DNA from: Blastococcus tunisiensis | Lineage (GTDB): Bacteria > Actinomycetota > Actinomycetes > Mycobacteriales > Geodermatophilaceae | Reading direction: 5' to 3' | Assembly: GCF_900112815.1 (NCBI RefSeq) | Contig: NZ_FOND01000009.1 | Location: forward strand, 1-64,000 | Length of the DNA: 64,000 bases | Shown: positions 22,069 to 33,125 of the stretch, piece by piece | How positions within the stretch are numbered: position 1 is the stretch's first letter | Layout: each line of letters opens with the position of its first letter | Position numbers and translations under genes: made by a program | Notes under the pieces: model-generated | Seen by the model: only the letters and a program-made list of their open reading frames with translations | What the model was told of the DNA's origin: nothing | The model's database searches: none

Positions 22069-23037
22069 TCACGGGAGCACGACGACCTGACCGGCGAAGG
22101 TGAGCCCTGCGCCGTAGCCCAGGAGCAGGGCCAGGTCGCCGCTCTTGGCCTCGCCGCTCTCCAGCAGGGCCGCCAGCGCCAGGGGCACCGACGCCGACGA
22201 CGTGTTGCCCGACCGCACGATGTCGCGGGCGATGACGGTCCGCTCCGGCAGCTTCAGCCGCTTGGCCATCAGCTCGATGATCCGCAGGTTGGCCTGGTGG
22301 GGTGCGAAGACGTCGATGTCGTCGGGGCCGACGCCCGCGCGGCGCATGGCCTCGACGAGGGTGTCGGTGAGCTTGGTCGTGGCCCAGCGGTAGACCGCCT
22401 GGCCGGCCATGCTCATGCCCGTCTCGTTCTCCGGGATGGCGATGGCCTCGTGCAGGTCGCCGTCGCTGCCCCAGACCACCGGGCCGATCGTCGGCTCGTC
22501 GGCGGGCCCGACGACGGCGGCACCGGCGCCGTCGGCGAAGATCACCGCCGTCGCGCGGTCGTCGAGGTTCGTGTAGTCGGTGAGCCGCTCCCCGCCGATG
22601 ACCAGCGCGTTCCGCGCCGATCCGGTCCGGATGGCGTCGGCCGCCGCGCTGAGCGCGTAGCACCAGCCCGCGCAGCCGGCGTTGACGTCGAAGGCGCCCG
22701 GCCGGGGCACGCCCAGCTGGTGCGCGATCCGCGGGGCGAGCCCGGGGATCGCCTTGGGCGGGCTGGTCGTGGCGAGCAGCACCAGGTCGATGTCGTTGGC
22801 GTCCAGACCGCTGGCCGCCAGGGCCTTGCCGCCGGCGGCCACCGACATCTCGACGAGCGTCTCGTCCGGTTCGGCCCACCGCCGTTCCGCGATGCCGACG
22901 CGCGCCTGGATCCACTCGTCGTTGGTCTCCATGCGCTGCGCCAGCTCGTCGTTGGTCACCCGCCGGCGTGGCCGGTAGCTCCCGAAGCCGAGGAGGCGCG
23001 CGCCGGGCGCGCCGGCCGGCAGCTGCAGTGTCGTCAT
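22069..23037 (-). CDS. fabH: Beta-ketoacyl-ACP synthase III
   Basis: 322 aa from the ATG at 23035-23037, overlapping the fabD stop as ATGA. FabH starts fatty-acid synthesis by condensing an acyl-CoA with malonyl-ACP. The triad is present: Cys in DVNAGCAGWCYAL, His in APHQANLRIIE and Asn in VRSGNTSSASVPLAL. GSYRP...TND...Q..ETNDEWI.ARVGI.ER is the standard N-terminus. In actinomycetes it usually accepts branched primers, which would give iso/anteiso fatty acids; the sequence alone does not settle this. Confidence 0.94.
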   Translation of the reverse strand: MTTLQLPAGAPGARLLGFGSYRPRRRVTNDELAQRMETNDEWIQARVGIAERRWAEPDETLVEMSVAAGGKALAASGLDANDIDLVLLATTSPPKAIPGLAPRIAHQLGVPRPGAFDVNAGCAGWCYALSAAADAIRTGSARNALVIGGERLTDYTNLDDRATAVIFADGAGAAVVGPADEPTIGPVVWGSDGDLHEAIAIPENETGMSMAGQAVYRWATTKLTDTLVEAMRRAGVGPDDIDVFAPHQANLRIIELMAKRLKLPERTVIARDIVRSGNTSSASVPLALAALLESGEAKSGDLALLLGYGAGLTFAGQVVVLP

Positions 23038-24299
23038 GCCGTGACCTCCGGGTAGAGACGGGCGATCGGGTCGCCGGCGTCCACGAGGTCGCCCTCGTGC
23101 ACGAGCCACTCGGCCAGTACCCCGTCGTAGCCGGCGGAGACATGGACCTCGTCGCGGCGGCTGCGCACCAGGCCCAGCGGCGTGCCGGCCGGCAGGTGGG
23201 TGCCCTCGGCGACCTCGGCCGGACTGACCGTGCCCCGCACCGGGGAGACGACGACGCGCCAGTCCGGCAGGTACTCGGCCTCGCTGCGGCCGCGTTCGGC
23301 TGCGATGAGCTCACGCGCGCGGTCGAGGTCGGCCGGGCCGGTCACCGCGAGGATCTCGATCCCCGCCCCGTTGACCTGGTGGCCCTTCCACTCGCGCTTC
23401 GCCAGCCCCGCCAGGGCTCCGGCCGGGGGCAGCTCGATGACGGCGGTGACGCCCAGTTCCCGCATGGTGGCCAGGCACGCGTCGAAACGCACGGGGCTGG
23501 TCACCTGGCTGACCAGCCGGGCCACCGCCTCGGCGCCGGTGGGCAGGGCGGAGCCGTCGGCGTTGGAGAGCAGCAGACGGCTCGGCTCGGCCGGGGCCAG
23601 GCCGCCCACCAGCCCCTCGAGCTCGGTGCGCGCCGAGGTCATGTACTCGGTGTGGAAGGCGCCGGCGACCGACAGCGGCATGATCCGGGCCTTCGCGGGC
23701 GGGTCGGCCTTGAGCGCGGCCAGGCCGTCGAGGGCGCCGGCGGCCACGATCTGGCCGGCGCCGTTGAGGTTGGCCGGGGTGAGGCCGTGCTTCTCGATGG
23801 CGGCCAGCACGTCGTCCGACTCGCCCCCGAGCACGGCGGACATGCCGGTCGGCGTCTGCGCGCAGGCGGCGGCCATGGCCCGGCCGCGGACGGCGGTGAG
23901 GGCGATCGCGGCCTCGACGGAGAGGACTCCGGCCAGCGCGGCGGCGGTGAACTCGCCCACGCTGTGCCCGGCGATGACCACGTCGCGGCCGGCGTGCGGG
24001 CTGTGGGTCACCGGTCCGGGCAGCCCGCCGAGCTCGCGGGCCACGAAGAGGCTCATCGCGACGACCAGGGGCTGGGTGACCGCCGTGTCCTTGATCGCCT
24101 CGGCGTCGCCCGTGGTGCCGAGGGTCAGCAGGTCCGCATCGGCGATCGCACCGGCCCAGCGGAAGAAGGACTCGGCGCCGGGGAGGTCGAGCCAGTCGGT
24201 GAGCATTCCGGGTTTCTGCGCACCCTGTCCGGGGGCGAGGACGGCCAGCACCCCCTCACCGTGCCAGTGATCATCCGGCGGCGTGGCGGTGTCGGCCAC
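23034..24299 (-). CDS. fabD: Malonyl-CoA:ACP transacylase with C-terminal lipoyl-like domain
   Basis: About 421 aa from the GTG at 24297-24299; a GTG at 24251 (VLAVLAPGQG) is an alternative and the ribosome binding site is weak for both. Residues 17-320 are the malonyl transferase: LAPGQGAQKPGML, GHSVGEFTAAAL with the nucleophile Ser113, and AGAFHTEYM with His216. It loads malonate onto ACP. Unlike the usual 300-aa enzymes it continues with residues 347-420, VVVSPVRGTVSPAEVAEGTH ... LPAGTPLGLV ... SAGYDGVLAEWLVHEGDLVD AGDPIARL, which follow a biotinyl/lipoyl hammerhead fold. The modified lysine position reads VRSRRDEV, and this tail has no lysine, so it cannot be biotinylated or lipoylated. 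It may be a docking module. First gene of the operon. Confidence 0.9.
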   Translation of the reverse strand: MADTATPPDDHWHGEGVLAVLAPGQGAQKPGMLTDWLDLPGAESFFRWAGAIADADLLTLGTTGDAEAIKDTAVTQPLVVAMSLFVARELGGLPGPVTHSPHAGRDVVIAGHSVGEFTAAALAGVLSVEAAIALTAVRGRAMAAACAQTPTGMSAVLGGESDDVLAAIEKHGLTPANLNGAGQIVAAGALDGLAALKADPPAKARIMPLSVAGAFHTEYMTSARTELEGLVGGLAPAEPSRLLLSNADGSALPTGAEAVARLVSQVTSPVRFDACLATMRELGVTAVIELPPAGALAGLAKREWKGHQVNGAGIEILAVTGPADLDRARELIAAERGRSEAEYLPDWRVVVSPVRGTVSPAEVAEGTHLPAGTPLGLVRSRRDEVHVSAGYDGVLAEWLVHEGDLVDAGDPIARLYPEVTA

Positions 24300-24317
24300 G
24301 AAAGCACACCGCTGATC

Positions 24318-24336
24318 TTTGTAGGAACCCTCCAAA
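24318..24336. promoter_or_regulatory. Inverted repeat in the fabD promoter region, candidate FasR operator
   Basis: TTTGTAGG, a 3-base spacer AAC and CCTCCAAA form an inverted repeat with one mismatch. It lies 20-40 bases before the fabD start in the 90-base gap to fasR. FasR proteins bind fab-operon promoters in Streptomyces and Mycobacterium, so this is the best candidate site. Confidence 0.45.
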
Positions 24337-24389
24337 ACGGCCGCCCTGTCACGGGCCGTTCACCGCCCCGACTCGTGGGAAACGCCTCA

Positions 24390-25556
24390 TCAGTGCCAGA
24401 GCGACCGCTCGTGGTCGAGCTGCGCGAGGGCGAGCGCGACCTGCAGCGTCCAGCTGCCGCGCGGGTCGGTGACCGAGACACCGGTGATCTCGGCGGCCCG
24501 TTTGAGCCGGTACCGGACGGTGTTCGGATGGACGAAGATCGCCCGCGCGCTGGCCTCCAGGTTGCCGCCGCTGCTGAGCACGGCCCGAACCGTCTCGAGC
24601 ACCTCGCCGCCGGCGGCCTGCAGCGGCGCTGCCACCCGCTCGGAGAGGGCCGCGCGGGCGAGCGGGTCCCCGTCCAGGGCACGTTCGGCCAGCAGCGCGT
24701 CGGCGGCCACCGGGCGGGGCGCCTCCGGCCACGCCCGCGCGGCGCGGAGCCCGGCCAGGGCGGCTGCCGCGGACTCCCCGGCCCGTGCGAGCCCGTCGAC
24801 CACCGGCCCGGTCACCACCGGGCCCTCGCCGAACTCGTCGCTGACCCGCTCCGCCACCTCGTCCAGGTCGTCGGGCCGGCCGAGGACGACGACCAGCTGC
24901 TCGGCGTGCACGCCGACGAGCACGTCGCTGCCCAGCGACCGGGCGGCCCGGCGGACGGCGCCGTGCGGGTCCTCACCGGCCGGCGTGGCGCCCACGAGCA
25001 CGACCACCGGGGTGCTGGTGGCCCACCCCAGCGCGGCGGCCCGGCCGGAGAGCTCCTCGGACCGCTCGCCCCGGACCAGCGCGTCGACGACCAGCGCCTC
25101 CAGCCGGGCGTCCCAGGCACCGCGGTTCTCGGCGAAGCTGGCGTAGACGTGCGCGGTGGCGAAGGCCACCTCGCGGCTGAACTGGAGCACCGCCAGGTGC
25201 AGGGCGTCCTCGTCGCCGGGCTCGGCGACGGAGGCGACGTGGTCCTCCAGGACGTCGACGACCACCTGGATGAGGTCCACGGTCTGCTTGAGCGCCACGA
25301 CGCGGACCAGCTCGCGGGGGGCGGCGCCGAAGACGTCGCCGGTGAGCCGCGGCGGGCGGCCGGGGTCGCGGCACCACTCCACCAGGGAGGCGATCCCGCG
25401 CTGGGCCACCAGGGTCACCCACGACCGGCGGTCGGCGGGCATGGCGCGGAACCAGGGGAGCTGCTCGTCCATCCGGGCCACCGCACGGGTCGCGAGCGCG
25501 CCTGAGGAGCGCTCCAGCCGACGGATCGTGCCCTCGGTCGGCGGGCGGTGGTTCAC
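24390..25556 (-). CDS. fasR: PucR-family regulator of fatty-acid synthesis
   Basis: 388 aa from the GTG at 25554-25556 (VNHRPPTEGTIRRLERSSGA), chosen because GAGGAG lies just before it; GTG at 25568 is possible. A long N-terminal sensory region with no known ligand site (residues 20-150: LEVVVDVLEDHVASVAEPGD-like segments) is followed by a GGDEF-like PucR middle domain and the C-terminal PucR helix-turn-helix: VLSSGGNLEASARAIFVHPN TVRYRLKRAAEITG. Such regulators directly upstream of fabD are FasR, which activates the fab operon in Streptomyces and mycobacteria in response to long-chain acyl-CoA. Position and family both fit. Confidence 0.85.
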   Translation of the reverse strand: MNHRPPTEGTIRRLERSSGALATRAVARMDEQLPWFRAMPADRRSWVTLVAQRGIASLVEWCRDPGRPPRLTGDVFGAAPRELVRVVALKQTVDLIQVVVDVLEDHVASVAEPGDEDALHLAVLQFSREVAFATAHVYASFAENRGAWDARLEALVVDALVRGERSEELSGRAAALGWATSTPVVVLVGATPAGEDPHGAVRRAARSLGSDVLVGVHAEQLVVVLGRPDDLDEVAERVSDEFGEGPVVTGPVVDGLARAGESAAAALAGLRAARAWPEAPRPVAADALLAERALDGDPLARAALSERVAAPLQAAGGEVLETVRAVLSSGGNLEASARAIFVHPNTVRYRLKRAAEITGVSVTDPRGSWTLQVALALAQLDHERSLWH

Positions 25557-25734
25557 CCGGCTCCTCACCCGGCCAGCGTGTCACGGGAGAGGCCGTCGGG
25601 GAGAGTGGGGCGGTGGAGGTTCCCCCGGCCGGCAGTGCGGCCCTCACCCGTACGCGTGCGCCGGTCCGGGCGGTGGTCACCCTCCGTGCCATCGGCCCGT
25701 GCTCCGCACCGCCCGGCGGCCGGACGGTCCTCCG

Positions 25735-26283
25735 ATGACCGGGTTCGACCAGCGCATCGTGCTGGCTCCGGAGGACGGGTCGCTGGGCCCGCTGCTGCGC
25801 ATGGCCGACGACCGGCTGGCGCCGCACGCCGGGTACGGCCGGCACGAGCACCGCGCGGTCGACGTCGTGGCGGTCGTCCTGGCCGGATCCCTGCGGCACC
25901 GTTGGGGGGACGGCGCCGAGCTCGCCGCCGGTGACGCCGCGGTGCTCCGCGCCGGGGCCGGGCTGGAGCACGACGAGGTGGCCGGGGCCGAGGGCGCGCG
26001 CGTGCTGCAGTGCTATCTCCGGAGCGCCGCCCCGGGCGCCGCCCCGTCCCACCGGGTGCACCGGGCCGCCTCCGGCTGGGTGGACCTCGACCGCGAGGAC
26101 GCCCGGCTCTGGGTGGGCCGCGCGGCCCCGGGGGAGTCCGTCCCGGTGCCGGCCGGGTTGCTCGTCTCCCGCGGCCGGGACGCCGTGGTCGTCCGGCAGC
26201 AGCCGGGCGGGGCGGTGGTCGGACCCGGCGTGTTCCTGGTCTGGGAGCTCGACGCGGAGCGGCCGGCGTGGGCGCGGGACTGA
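25735..26283 (+). CDS. Pirin/cupin-like protein
   Basis: 182 aa. The sequence GFDQRIVLAPEDGSLGPLLR, YGRHEHRAVDVVAVVLAGSL RHRWGDG, LAAGDAAVLRAGAGLEHDEV and LQCYLR follows the N-terminal cupin of pirin-like proteins (H.H...E.V.YVL.G...H.DS.G.......G.......G.G..H.E). Two histidines (HEH) and a later His (LEHDE) are the likely metal ligands. The second barrel is short, so the protein is about 60 residues below pirin length. Function unknown; quercetinase activity has been shown for some relatives. It is divergent from fasR and runs towards the M20 gene. Confidence 0.65.
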   Translation: MTGFDQRIVLAPEDGSLGPLLRMADDRLAPHAGYGRHEHRAVDVVAVVLAGSLRHRWGDGAELAAGDAAVLRAGAGLEHDEVAGAEGARVLQCYLRSAAPGAAPSHRVHRAASGWVDLDREDARLWVGRAAPGESVPVPAGLLVSRGRDAVVVRQQPGGAVVGPGVFLVWELDAERPAWARD

Positions 26284-26329
26284 CGCGCCGCCGCTGCAGG
26301 TGCCCGGGCGCGGTGTGAGAGTGGGACGC

Positions 26330-27541
26330 ATGCCGACCAGCGCCCAGGAGCTGCTCTCCGCCGCCTACGACGACGCCGACCGCACCATCGACCTGCGCCG
26401 CCGGCTGCACCGCTGTCCCGAGATCGGCCTGCACCTGCCTCGCACCCAGGAGCTGGTGCTCGAGGCCTTCGCCGATCTGCCCGTGCAGCTCACCACGGGC
26501 ACCTCGACCAGCTCGGTCGTCGCCGTGCTGCACGGGTCGCGGCCCGGCCCCACCTACCTGCTCCGCGGCGACATGGACGCCCTGCCGGTGCACGAGGACA
26601 CGGGTCTGCCGTTCGCCTCCGAGCACCCCGGTGCCATGCACGCGTGCGGGCACGACACCCACGTGGCGATGCTGCTCGGTGCCGCGCGGTTGCTGGCCGC
26701 GCGGCGGGACGAGCTGGCCGGGCAGGTGGTGTTCATGGTCCAGCCGGGGGAGGAGGGCTTCCACGGCGCCCGCTACATGCTCGAGGAGGGACTGCTGGAC
26801 GTCGTCCCGGAGGCGCCGGTCAGCGGGGCGTTCGCCCTGCACGTCGGCTCGACCCTGCCCAGCGGCAGCGTGCACGTGCGGCCGGGCCCGATGATGGCCG
26901 CCGCCGACCAGTGGGCGATGACCGTGCAGGGCCGTGGCGGGCACGCTTCCGACCCCGCCGCGGCCGCCGACCCGATCCCGGTGGCCGCCGAGATCGTGCT
27001 GGCGCTGCAGTCGATGGTGACCCGCCGGGTCGACGTCTTCGATCCCGCCGTCGTCACCGTCGCCCACCTCGCGGCCGGCTCGACCAACAACGTCATCCCC
27101 GACACCGCGTTCCTCGAGGGCACGATCCGCACGCTCTCGGCGGAACGGCGGGCCGACGTCGTCGCGGCCGTCCGGCGGGTGGCCACGCACATCGGTGCCG
27201 CGCACGGCCTGGAGGTCGCCTTCGAGCACGAGCAGGGCTACCCGGTGACGGTCAACGATCCGGCCGCGGCGGCCGCGGTGCTGGCCGAGACGCGGGAGCT
27301 GCTGGGGGAGCGGGCGAGCGTGCTGTCGTCGGCCCCGCTCATGGGCGCCGAGGACTTCTCCTACGTGCTGGAGGCGGTGCCCGGCGCCATGGCCTGGCTG
27401 GGCGCGTGCCCGCCGGGGCTGGACCCGGCCACGGCGCCGGCCAACCACTCCAACCTGGTGGTCTTCGACGAGGAGCCGCTGCCGGCGGGCGCGGCGCTCT
27501 ACGCGCGGATGGCGATGCGCGCGCTCGCGGCGTCAGGCTGA
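26330..27541 (+). CDS. M20-family amidohydrolase/peptidase
   Basis: 403 aa. The domain order is that of hippurate hydrolase/IAA-amino-acid hydrolase: RRRLHRCPEIGLHLPRTQEL, YLLRGDMDALPVHEDTGLPF, HACGHDTHVAMLLGAARLLA, FMVQPGEEGFHGARYMLEEG, a lid domain (VQGRGGHASDPAAAADPIPV) and SSAPLMGAEDFSYVLEAVPG. The metal-binding Cys-His (ACGHD), Glu pair (PGEEG) and C-terminal GAEDF are all present. It would remove an acyl group from an amino acid or cleave a dipeptide in the cytoplasm; the substrate is unknown. It starts 46 bases after the cupin gene and overlaps the end of the convergent LacI gene by 9 bases. Confidence 0.88.
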   Translation: MPTSAQELLSAAYDDADRTIDLRRRLHRCPEIGLHLPRTQELVLEAFADLPVQLTTGTSTSSVVAVLHGSRPGPTYLLRGDMDALPVHEDTGLPFASEHPGAMHACGHDTHVAMLLGAARLLAARRDELAGQVVFMVQPGEEGFHGARYMLEEGLLDVVPEAPVSGAFALHVGSTLPSGSVHVRPGPMMAAADQWAMTVQGRGGHASDPAAAADPIPVAAEIVLALQSMVTRRVDVFDPAVVTVAHLAAGSTNNVIPDTAFLEGTIRTLSAERRADVVAAVRRVATHIGAAHGLEVAFEHEQGYPVTVNDPAAAAAVLAETRELLGERASVLSSAPLMGAEDFSYVLEAVPGAMAWLGACPPGLDPATAPANHSNLVVFDEEPLPAGAALYARMAMRALAASG

Positions 27542-28561
27542 GGCCCGCCGGACCAGGTGGGTGGCGCACACCCGGGTCTCGACGGGGGCGTCGGCGTCCT
27601 CGATCCGGCGCAGCAGCAGCTCCAGCATCAGCGCGGTCATCTCCCCGAGGGGCTGGGCGACGGTGGTGAGCGGCGGGTCGCAGGCCTGCGCGAGCGGTGC
27701 GTCGTCGAAGCCGACCAGCGCGACGTCGTCGGGCACCCGCCGCCCGGCCGTCCGCAGCGCCTGCAGCGCTCCGGCCGCCATCGGGTCCGACGCGACGAAC
27801 ACGGCGTCGAGGTCCGGGGCGCGGTCGAGCAACCGGCTCATCGCCCGCATCCCGCCGACCTCGCCGAAATCGCCGCCGTCCACCAGGTCCGGGTCCGGCG
27901 TGCGCCCCGCGGCCTCGAGCGCGCTGCGGTAGCCCGCGTAGCGGTCGAGCCCGGCGACCATGTCCAGCGGGCCGGTGATCGTGGCGATCCGGGTGCGGCC
28001 CTGCGCGAGCAGGTGGCGGGTGGCCGCGGCGGCACCGCCGGCGTTGTCGGCGTCGACGTAGGACACCTCGCGGCCGTCGAGCGGGCGGCCCGACAGCACC
28101 AGCGGGACGCGCGAGGAGGCCAGGATCCCGGGCAGCAGGTCGTCGCTGTGCAGCGACAGGAGGATCACCCCGTCGACGTGGCCCTGGCGCGCGTACCGGC
28201 CGATCTTCTCCTGCTCCCGCCGGTCCCGCGCCGCGAGCAGGACGAGGGTGCGGTCGGTGTCGGCGAGGTGGGCCGACAGGCCCTGCACGATGCTGGCGAA
28301 GAAGGGGTCGGAGAACAGCTGGGTCCCCGACTCCGAGAGCACCAGTGCGACGGTGTCGGTCCGCCGGGTGACCAGGCTCCGGGCCGCCCGGTTGGGCACG
28401 TAGCGGAGCGTCTCGACGGCGGCCCGCACCGCCTCGCGGGCCGTGGGGCTGACCCGCGGGGAGTCGTTGACCACCCGCGACACGGTCGCGCGGGAGACGC
28501 CGGCCAGGGAGGCGACCTGGTCGAGGGTGGGCGTGCCGGGCCGCGCCGCGGTGCTGCTCAT
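27533..28561 (-). CDS. LacI-family transcriptional repressor
   Basis: 342 aa. The N-terminal helix-turn-helix and hinge read TLDQVASLAGVSRATVSRVV NDSPRVSPTAREAV and LRYVPNRAARSLVT; the periplasmic-binding-protein-like sensor domain follows (residues 65-335, with GHVDGVILLSLHSDD and FVASDPMAAGALQAL). It is divergent from a GH1 beta-glucosidase, and two operator-like sites with the core GTGGAAGCGTT lie between. By analogy to CebR/BglR it likely represses the glucosidase gene until a beta-glucoside or cellobiose binds. Confidence 0.9.
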   Translation of the reverse strand: MSSTAARPGTPTLDQVASLAGVSRATVSRVVNDSPRVSPTAREAVRAAVETLRYVPNRAARSLVTRRTDTVALVLSESGTQLFSDPFFASIVQGLSAHLADTDRTLVLLAARDRREQEKIGRYARQGHVDGVILLSLHSDDLLPGILASSRVPLVLSGRPLDGREVSYVDADNAGGAAAATRHLLAQGRTRIATITGPLDMVAGLDRYAGYRSALEAAGRTPDPDLVDGGDFGEVGGMRAMSRLLDRAPDLDAVFVASDPMAAGALQALRTAGRRVPDDVALVGFDDAPLAQACDPPLTTVAQPLGEMTALMLELLLRRIEDADAPVETRVCATHLVRRASA

Positions 28562-28624
28562 ACGTGCTCCTCGGGTCGGGGACCGGCCGGCCGCGCTGGT
28601 GCGCGGCGGTCCACCGTAGTCGCT

Positions 28625-28640
28625 GTGGAAGCGTTTCCAC
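28625..28640. promoter_or_regulatory. LacI-type operator 1
   Basis: GTGGAAGCGTTTCCAC has 6-7-base arms (GTGGAA/TTTCCAC) around a CG-containing centre, the typical LacI-family operator form. It lies just upstream of the -35 element of the GH1 promoter and 64 bases from the lacI start, so one site could serve both genes. Confidence 0.65.
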
Positions 28641-28647
28641 GAGGGCC

Positions 28648-28676
28648 TTGACATCCCGGTGGGGTGGCCGGACGCT
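28648..28676 (+). promoter_or_regulatory. Promoter of the GH1 gene
   Basis: TTGACA at 28648-28653 is a perfect -35 element. A 17-base spacer leads to GACGCT at 28671-28676 as -10, which is poor but in the right place. The promoter is flanked by both operators. Confidence 0.5.
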
Positions 28677-28691
28677 GACCTCCGGCGCGAG

Positions 28692-28707
28692 GTGGAAGCG
28701 TTCTCAC
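28692..28707. promoter_or_regulatory. LacI-type operator 2
   Basis: GTGGAAGCGTTCTCAC shares 14 of 16 bases with operator 1. It lies just after the proposed -10, where a bound repressor would block transcription. The 67-base centre-to-centre spacing could allow looping. Confidence 0.6.
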
Positions 28708-28757
28708 GCCGTCGTCGACCGCCCGTCCCGCCGTCCCTCCCGAGGAGTTCTGCGTCC

Positions 28758-30158
28758 ATGACCTCGACCGACGCCCGACCCGACCGCGCCGCCGGGCTGG
28801 TGTTCCCGCCCGGATTCGTCTTCGGGGCCGCCACCGCCGCCTACCAGATCGAGGGCGCGGTGGACGTCGACGGCCGTGGCCTCTCCATCTGGGACACGTT
28901 CAGCCACACGCCGGGCCGCACCTTCCAGGGCCACACCGGCGACGTCGCCGTCGAGCACTACACCCGCTACCCGGAGGACGTCGCCCTGATGGCCGAGCTC
29001 GGGCTCTCGGCCTACCGGTTCTCGGTGGCCTGGTCGCGGGTGCTGCCCGAGGGGGCCGGGCGGGTGGAGCAGCGGGGGCTGGACTTCTACCGCCGCCTGG
29101 TCGACGAGCTGCTGGCGGCGGGGGTCGACCCGTGGCTGACCCTCTACCACTGGGACCTGCCGCAGGCGCTGCAGGACCGCGGTGGCTGGACCGACCGGGA
29201 CACCGCGGCCCGTTTCGCCGACTACGCCGGCACCGTCCACGACGCGCTCGGCGACCGGGTGCGGCACTGGTCGACGCTCAACGAGCCGATGTGCAGCGCC
29301 CTGCTGGGCCACATGTCGGGCCAGCACGCCCCGGGCCTGCGCGACGCCGCCGCCGCGTCACGGGCCACGCACCACCTGCTGCTCGGCCACGGGCTGGCCA
29401 CCCGGGCGCTGCGCGACCGGGGTGCCGACTCGCTCGGGATCACGCTGAACTTCACGCCCATGACGCCGGCCACCGACCGGCCCGAGGACGTCGACGCGGC
29501 CCGCCGGCTGGACGGCCAGCAGAACCGGATGTTCCTGGTCCCCGTCGTGACCGGCGCCTACCCCCCCGACGTCGAGGCCGACCTCGCCGCCGCCGGGGCG
29601 CCGCTGCCGATCCAGGACGGCGACCTCGAGACGATCGCGGCGCCGCTGGACTGGCTGGGTGTCAACTACTACTTCGAGTCGACCGTGCAGGTCCGTGATC
29701 GGGCGCCGGACGACCCGACGCACTTCATCGGCGGCGAGGACGTCGTGGAGCTGGACCCGGAGGGCCCTACGACCACGATGGGCTGGGGCGTCAGCCCGGG
29801 CACCTTCACCCGGCTGCTGGGCTGGATCTCCGAGCAGGCGCCGGGGCTGCCGCTGGTGATCACCGAGAACGGCTCGGCCTGGCCGGACGAGGTGGCCGAG
29901 GACGGCGCCGTCCACGATCCCGAGCGCACCGACTACCTGCTCCGCCACCTCGAGGCCGTCACCGACGCCGTCGCGGCCGGCGCCGACGTCCGTGGGTACT
30001 TCGCCTGGTCGCTGCTGGACAACTACGAATGGGCCCGCGGGTACGCGCAGCGGTTCGGCCTGGTGCACGTCGACTACGACACCCAGCGGCGGACGCCCAA
30101 GGACAGTGCCCGCGTCTACGCCGACATCCTGCGCCGCCACCGCGAGGCCCAGGGCTGA
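28758..30158 (+). CDS. GH1 beta-glucosidase
   Basis: 466 aa, ATG start with CGAGGAG 12 bases before. A complete family 1 (beta/alpha)8 barrel: FVFGAATAAYQIEGAVDVDG, acid/base Glu176 in TLNEP, nucleophile Glu370 in VITENG, and YFAWSLLDNYEWARGYAQRF near the end. It hydrolyses beta-glucosides or cello-oligosaccharides. No signal peptide is present, so it acts in the cytoplasm on imported sugars. No transporter gene is next to it. Regulated by the divergent LacI protein through two operators. Confidence 0.93.
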   Translation: MTSTDARPDRAAGLVFPPGFVFGAATAAYQIEGAVDVDGRGLSIWDTFSHTPGRTFQGHTGDVAVEHYTRYPEDVALMAELGLSAYRFSVAWSRVLPEGAGRVEQRGLDFYRRLVDELLAAGVDPWLTLYHWDLPQALQDRGGWTDRDTAARFADYAGTVHDALGDRVRHWSTLNEPMCSALLGHMSGQHAPGLRDAAAASRATHHLLLGHGLATRALRDRGADSLGITLNFTPMTPATDRPEDVDAARRLDGQQNRMFLVPVVTGAYPPDVEADLAAAGAPLPIQDGDLETIAAPLDWLGVNYYFESTVQVRDRAPDDPTHFIGGEDVVELDPEGPTTTMGWGVSPGTFTRLLGWISEQAPGLPLVITENGSAWPDEVAEDGAVHDPERTDYLLRHLEAVTDAVAAGADVRGYFAWSLLDNYEWARGYAQRFGLVHVDYDTQRRTPKDSARVYADILRRHREAQG

Positions 30159-30200
30159 CCCCGGCTCGGTCCGTCCCTCAGCGGGGCCGGAGCCGCCGCT

Positions 30201-30240
30201 CCTGACGTCCAGCCGCGTCACGGCGCGGCTGGACGTCAGG
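30201..30240. terminator. Perfect 17-bp hairpin terminator
   Basis: CCTGACGTCCAGCCGCG and CGCGGCTGGACGTCAGG flank a TCACGG loop with no mismatch. It lies 43 bases after the GH1 stop. No T-tract follows, as is usual in high-GC actinobacteria. Confidence 0.75.
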
Positions 30241-30282
30241 TGCAGCGGCTGGACCTAGGTCCCGCCGGGGCGACCGGACCAG

Positions 30283-30313
30283 GGCCGGGACCGTGAGTTC
30301 CACGGTCCCGGCC
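30283..30313. terminator. 13-bp hairpin terminator downstream of aceE
   Basis: GGCCGGGACCGTG and CACGGTCCCGGCC flank AGTTC. It lies 8 bases beyond the aceE stop (minus strand) and, with the neighbouring hairpin, separates the two convergent genes. Confidence 0.7.
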
Positions 30314-30320
30314 CCCTGGC

Positions 30321-33125
<2,805 letters not shown>

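Noticed and set aside
22968-25505. An 845-codon plus-strand frame
   Set aside because: It is the antisense shadow of fabD and fasR, with low-complexity Gly/Arg/His-rich sequence.
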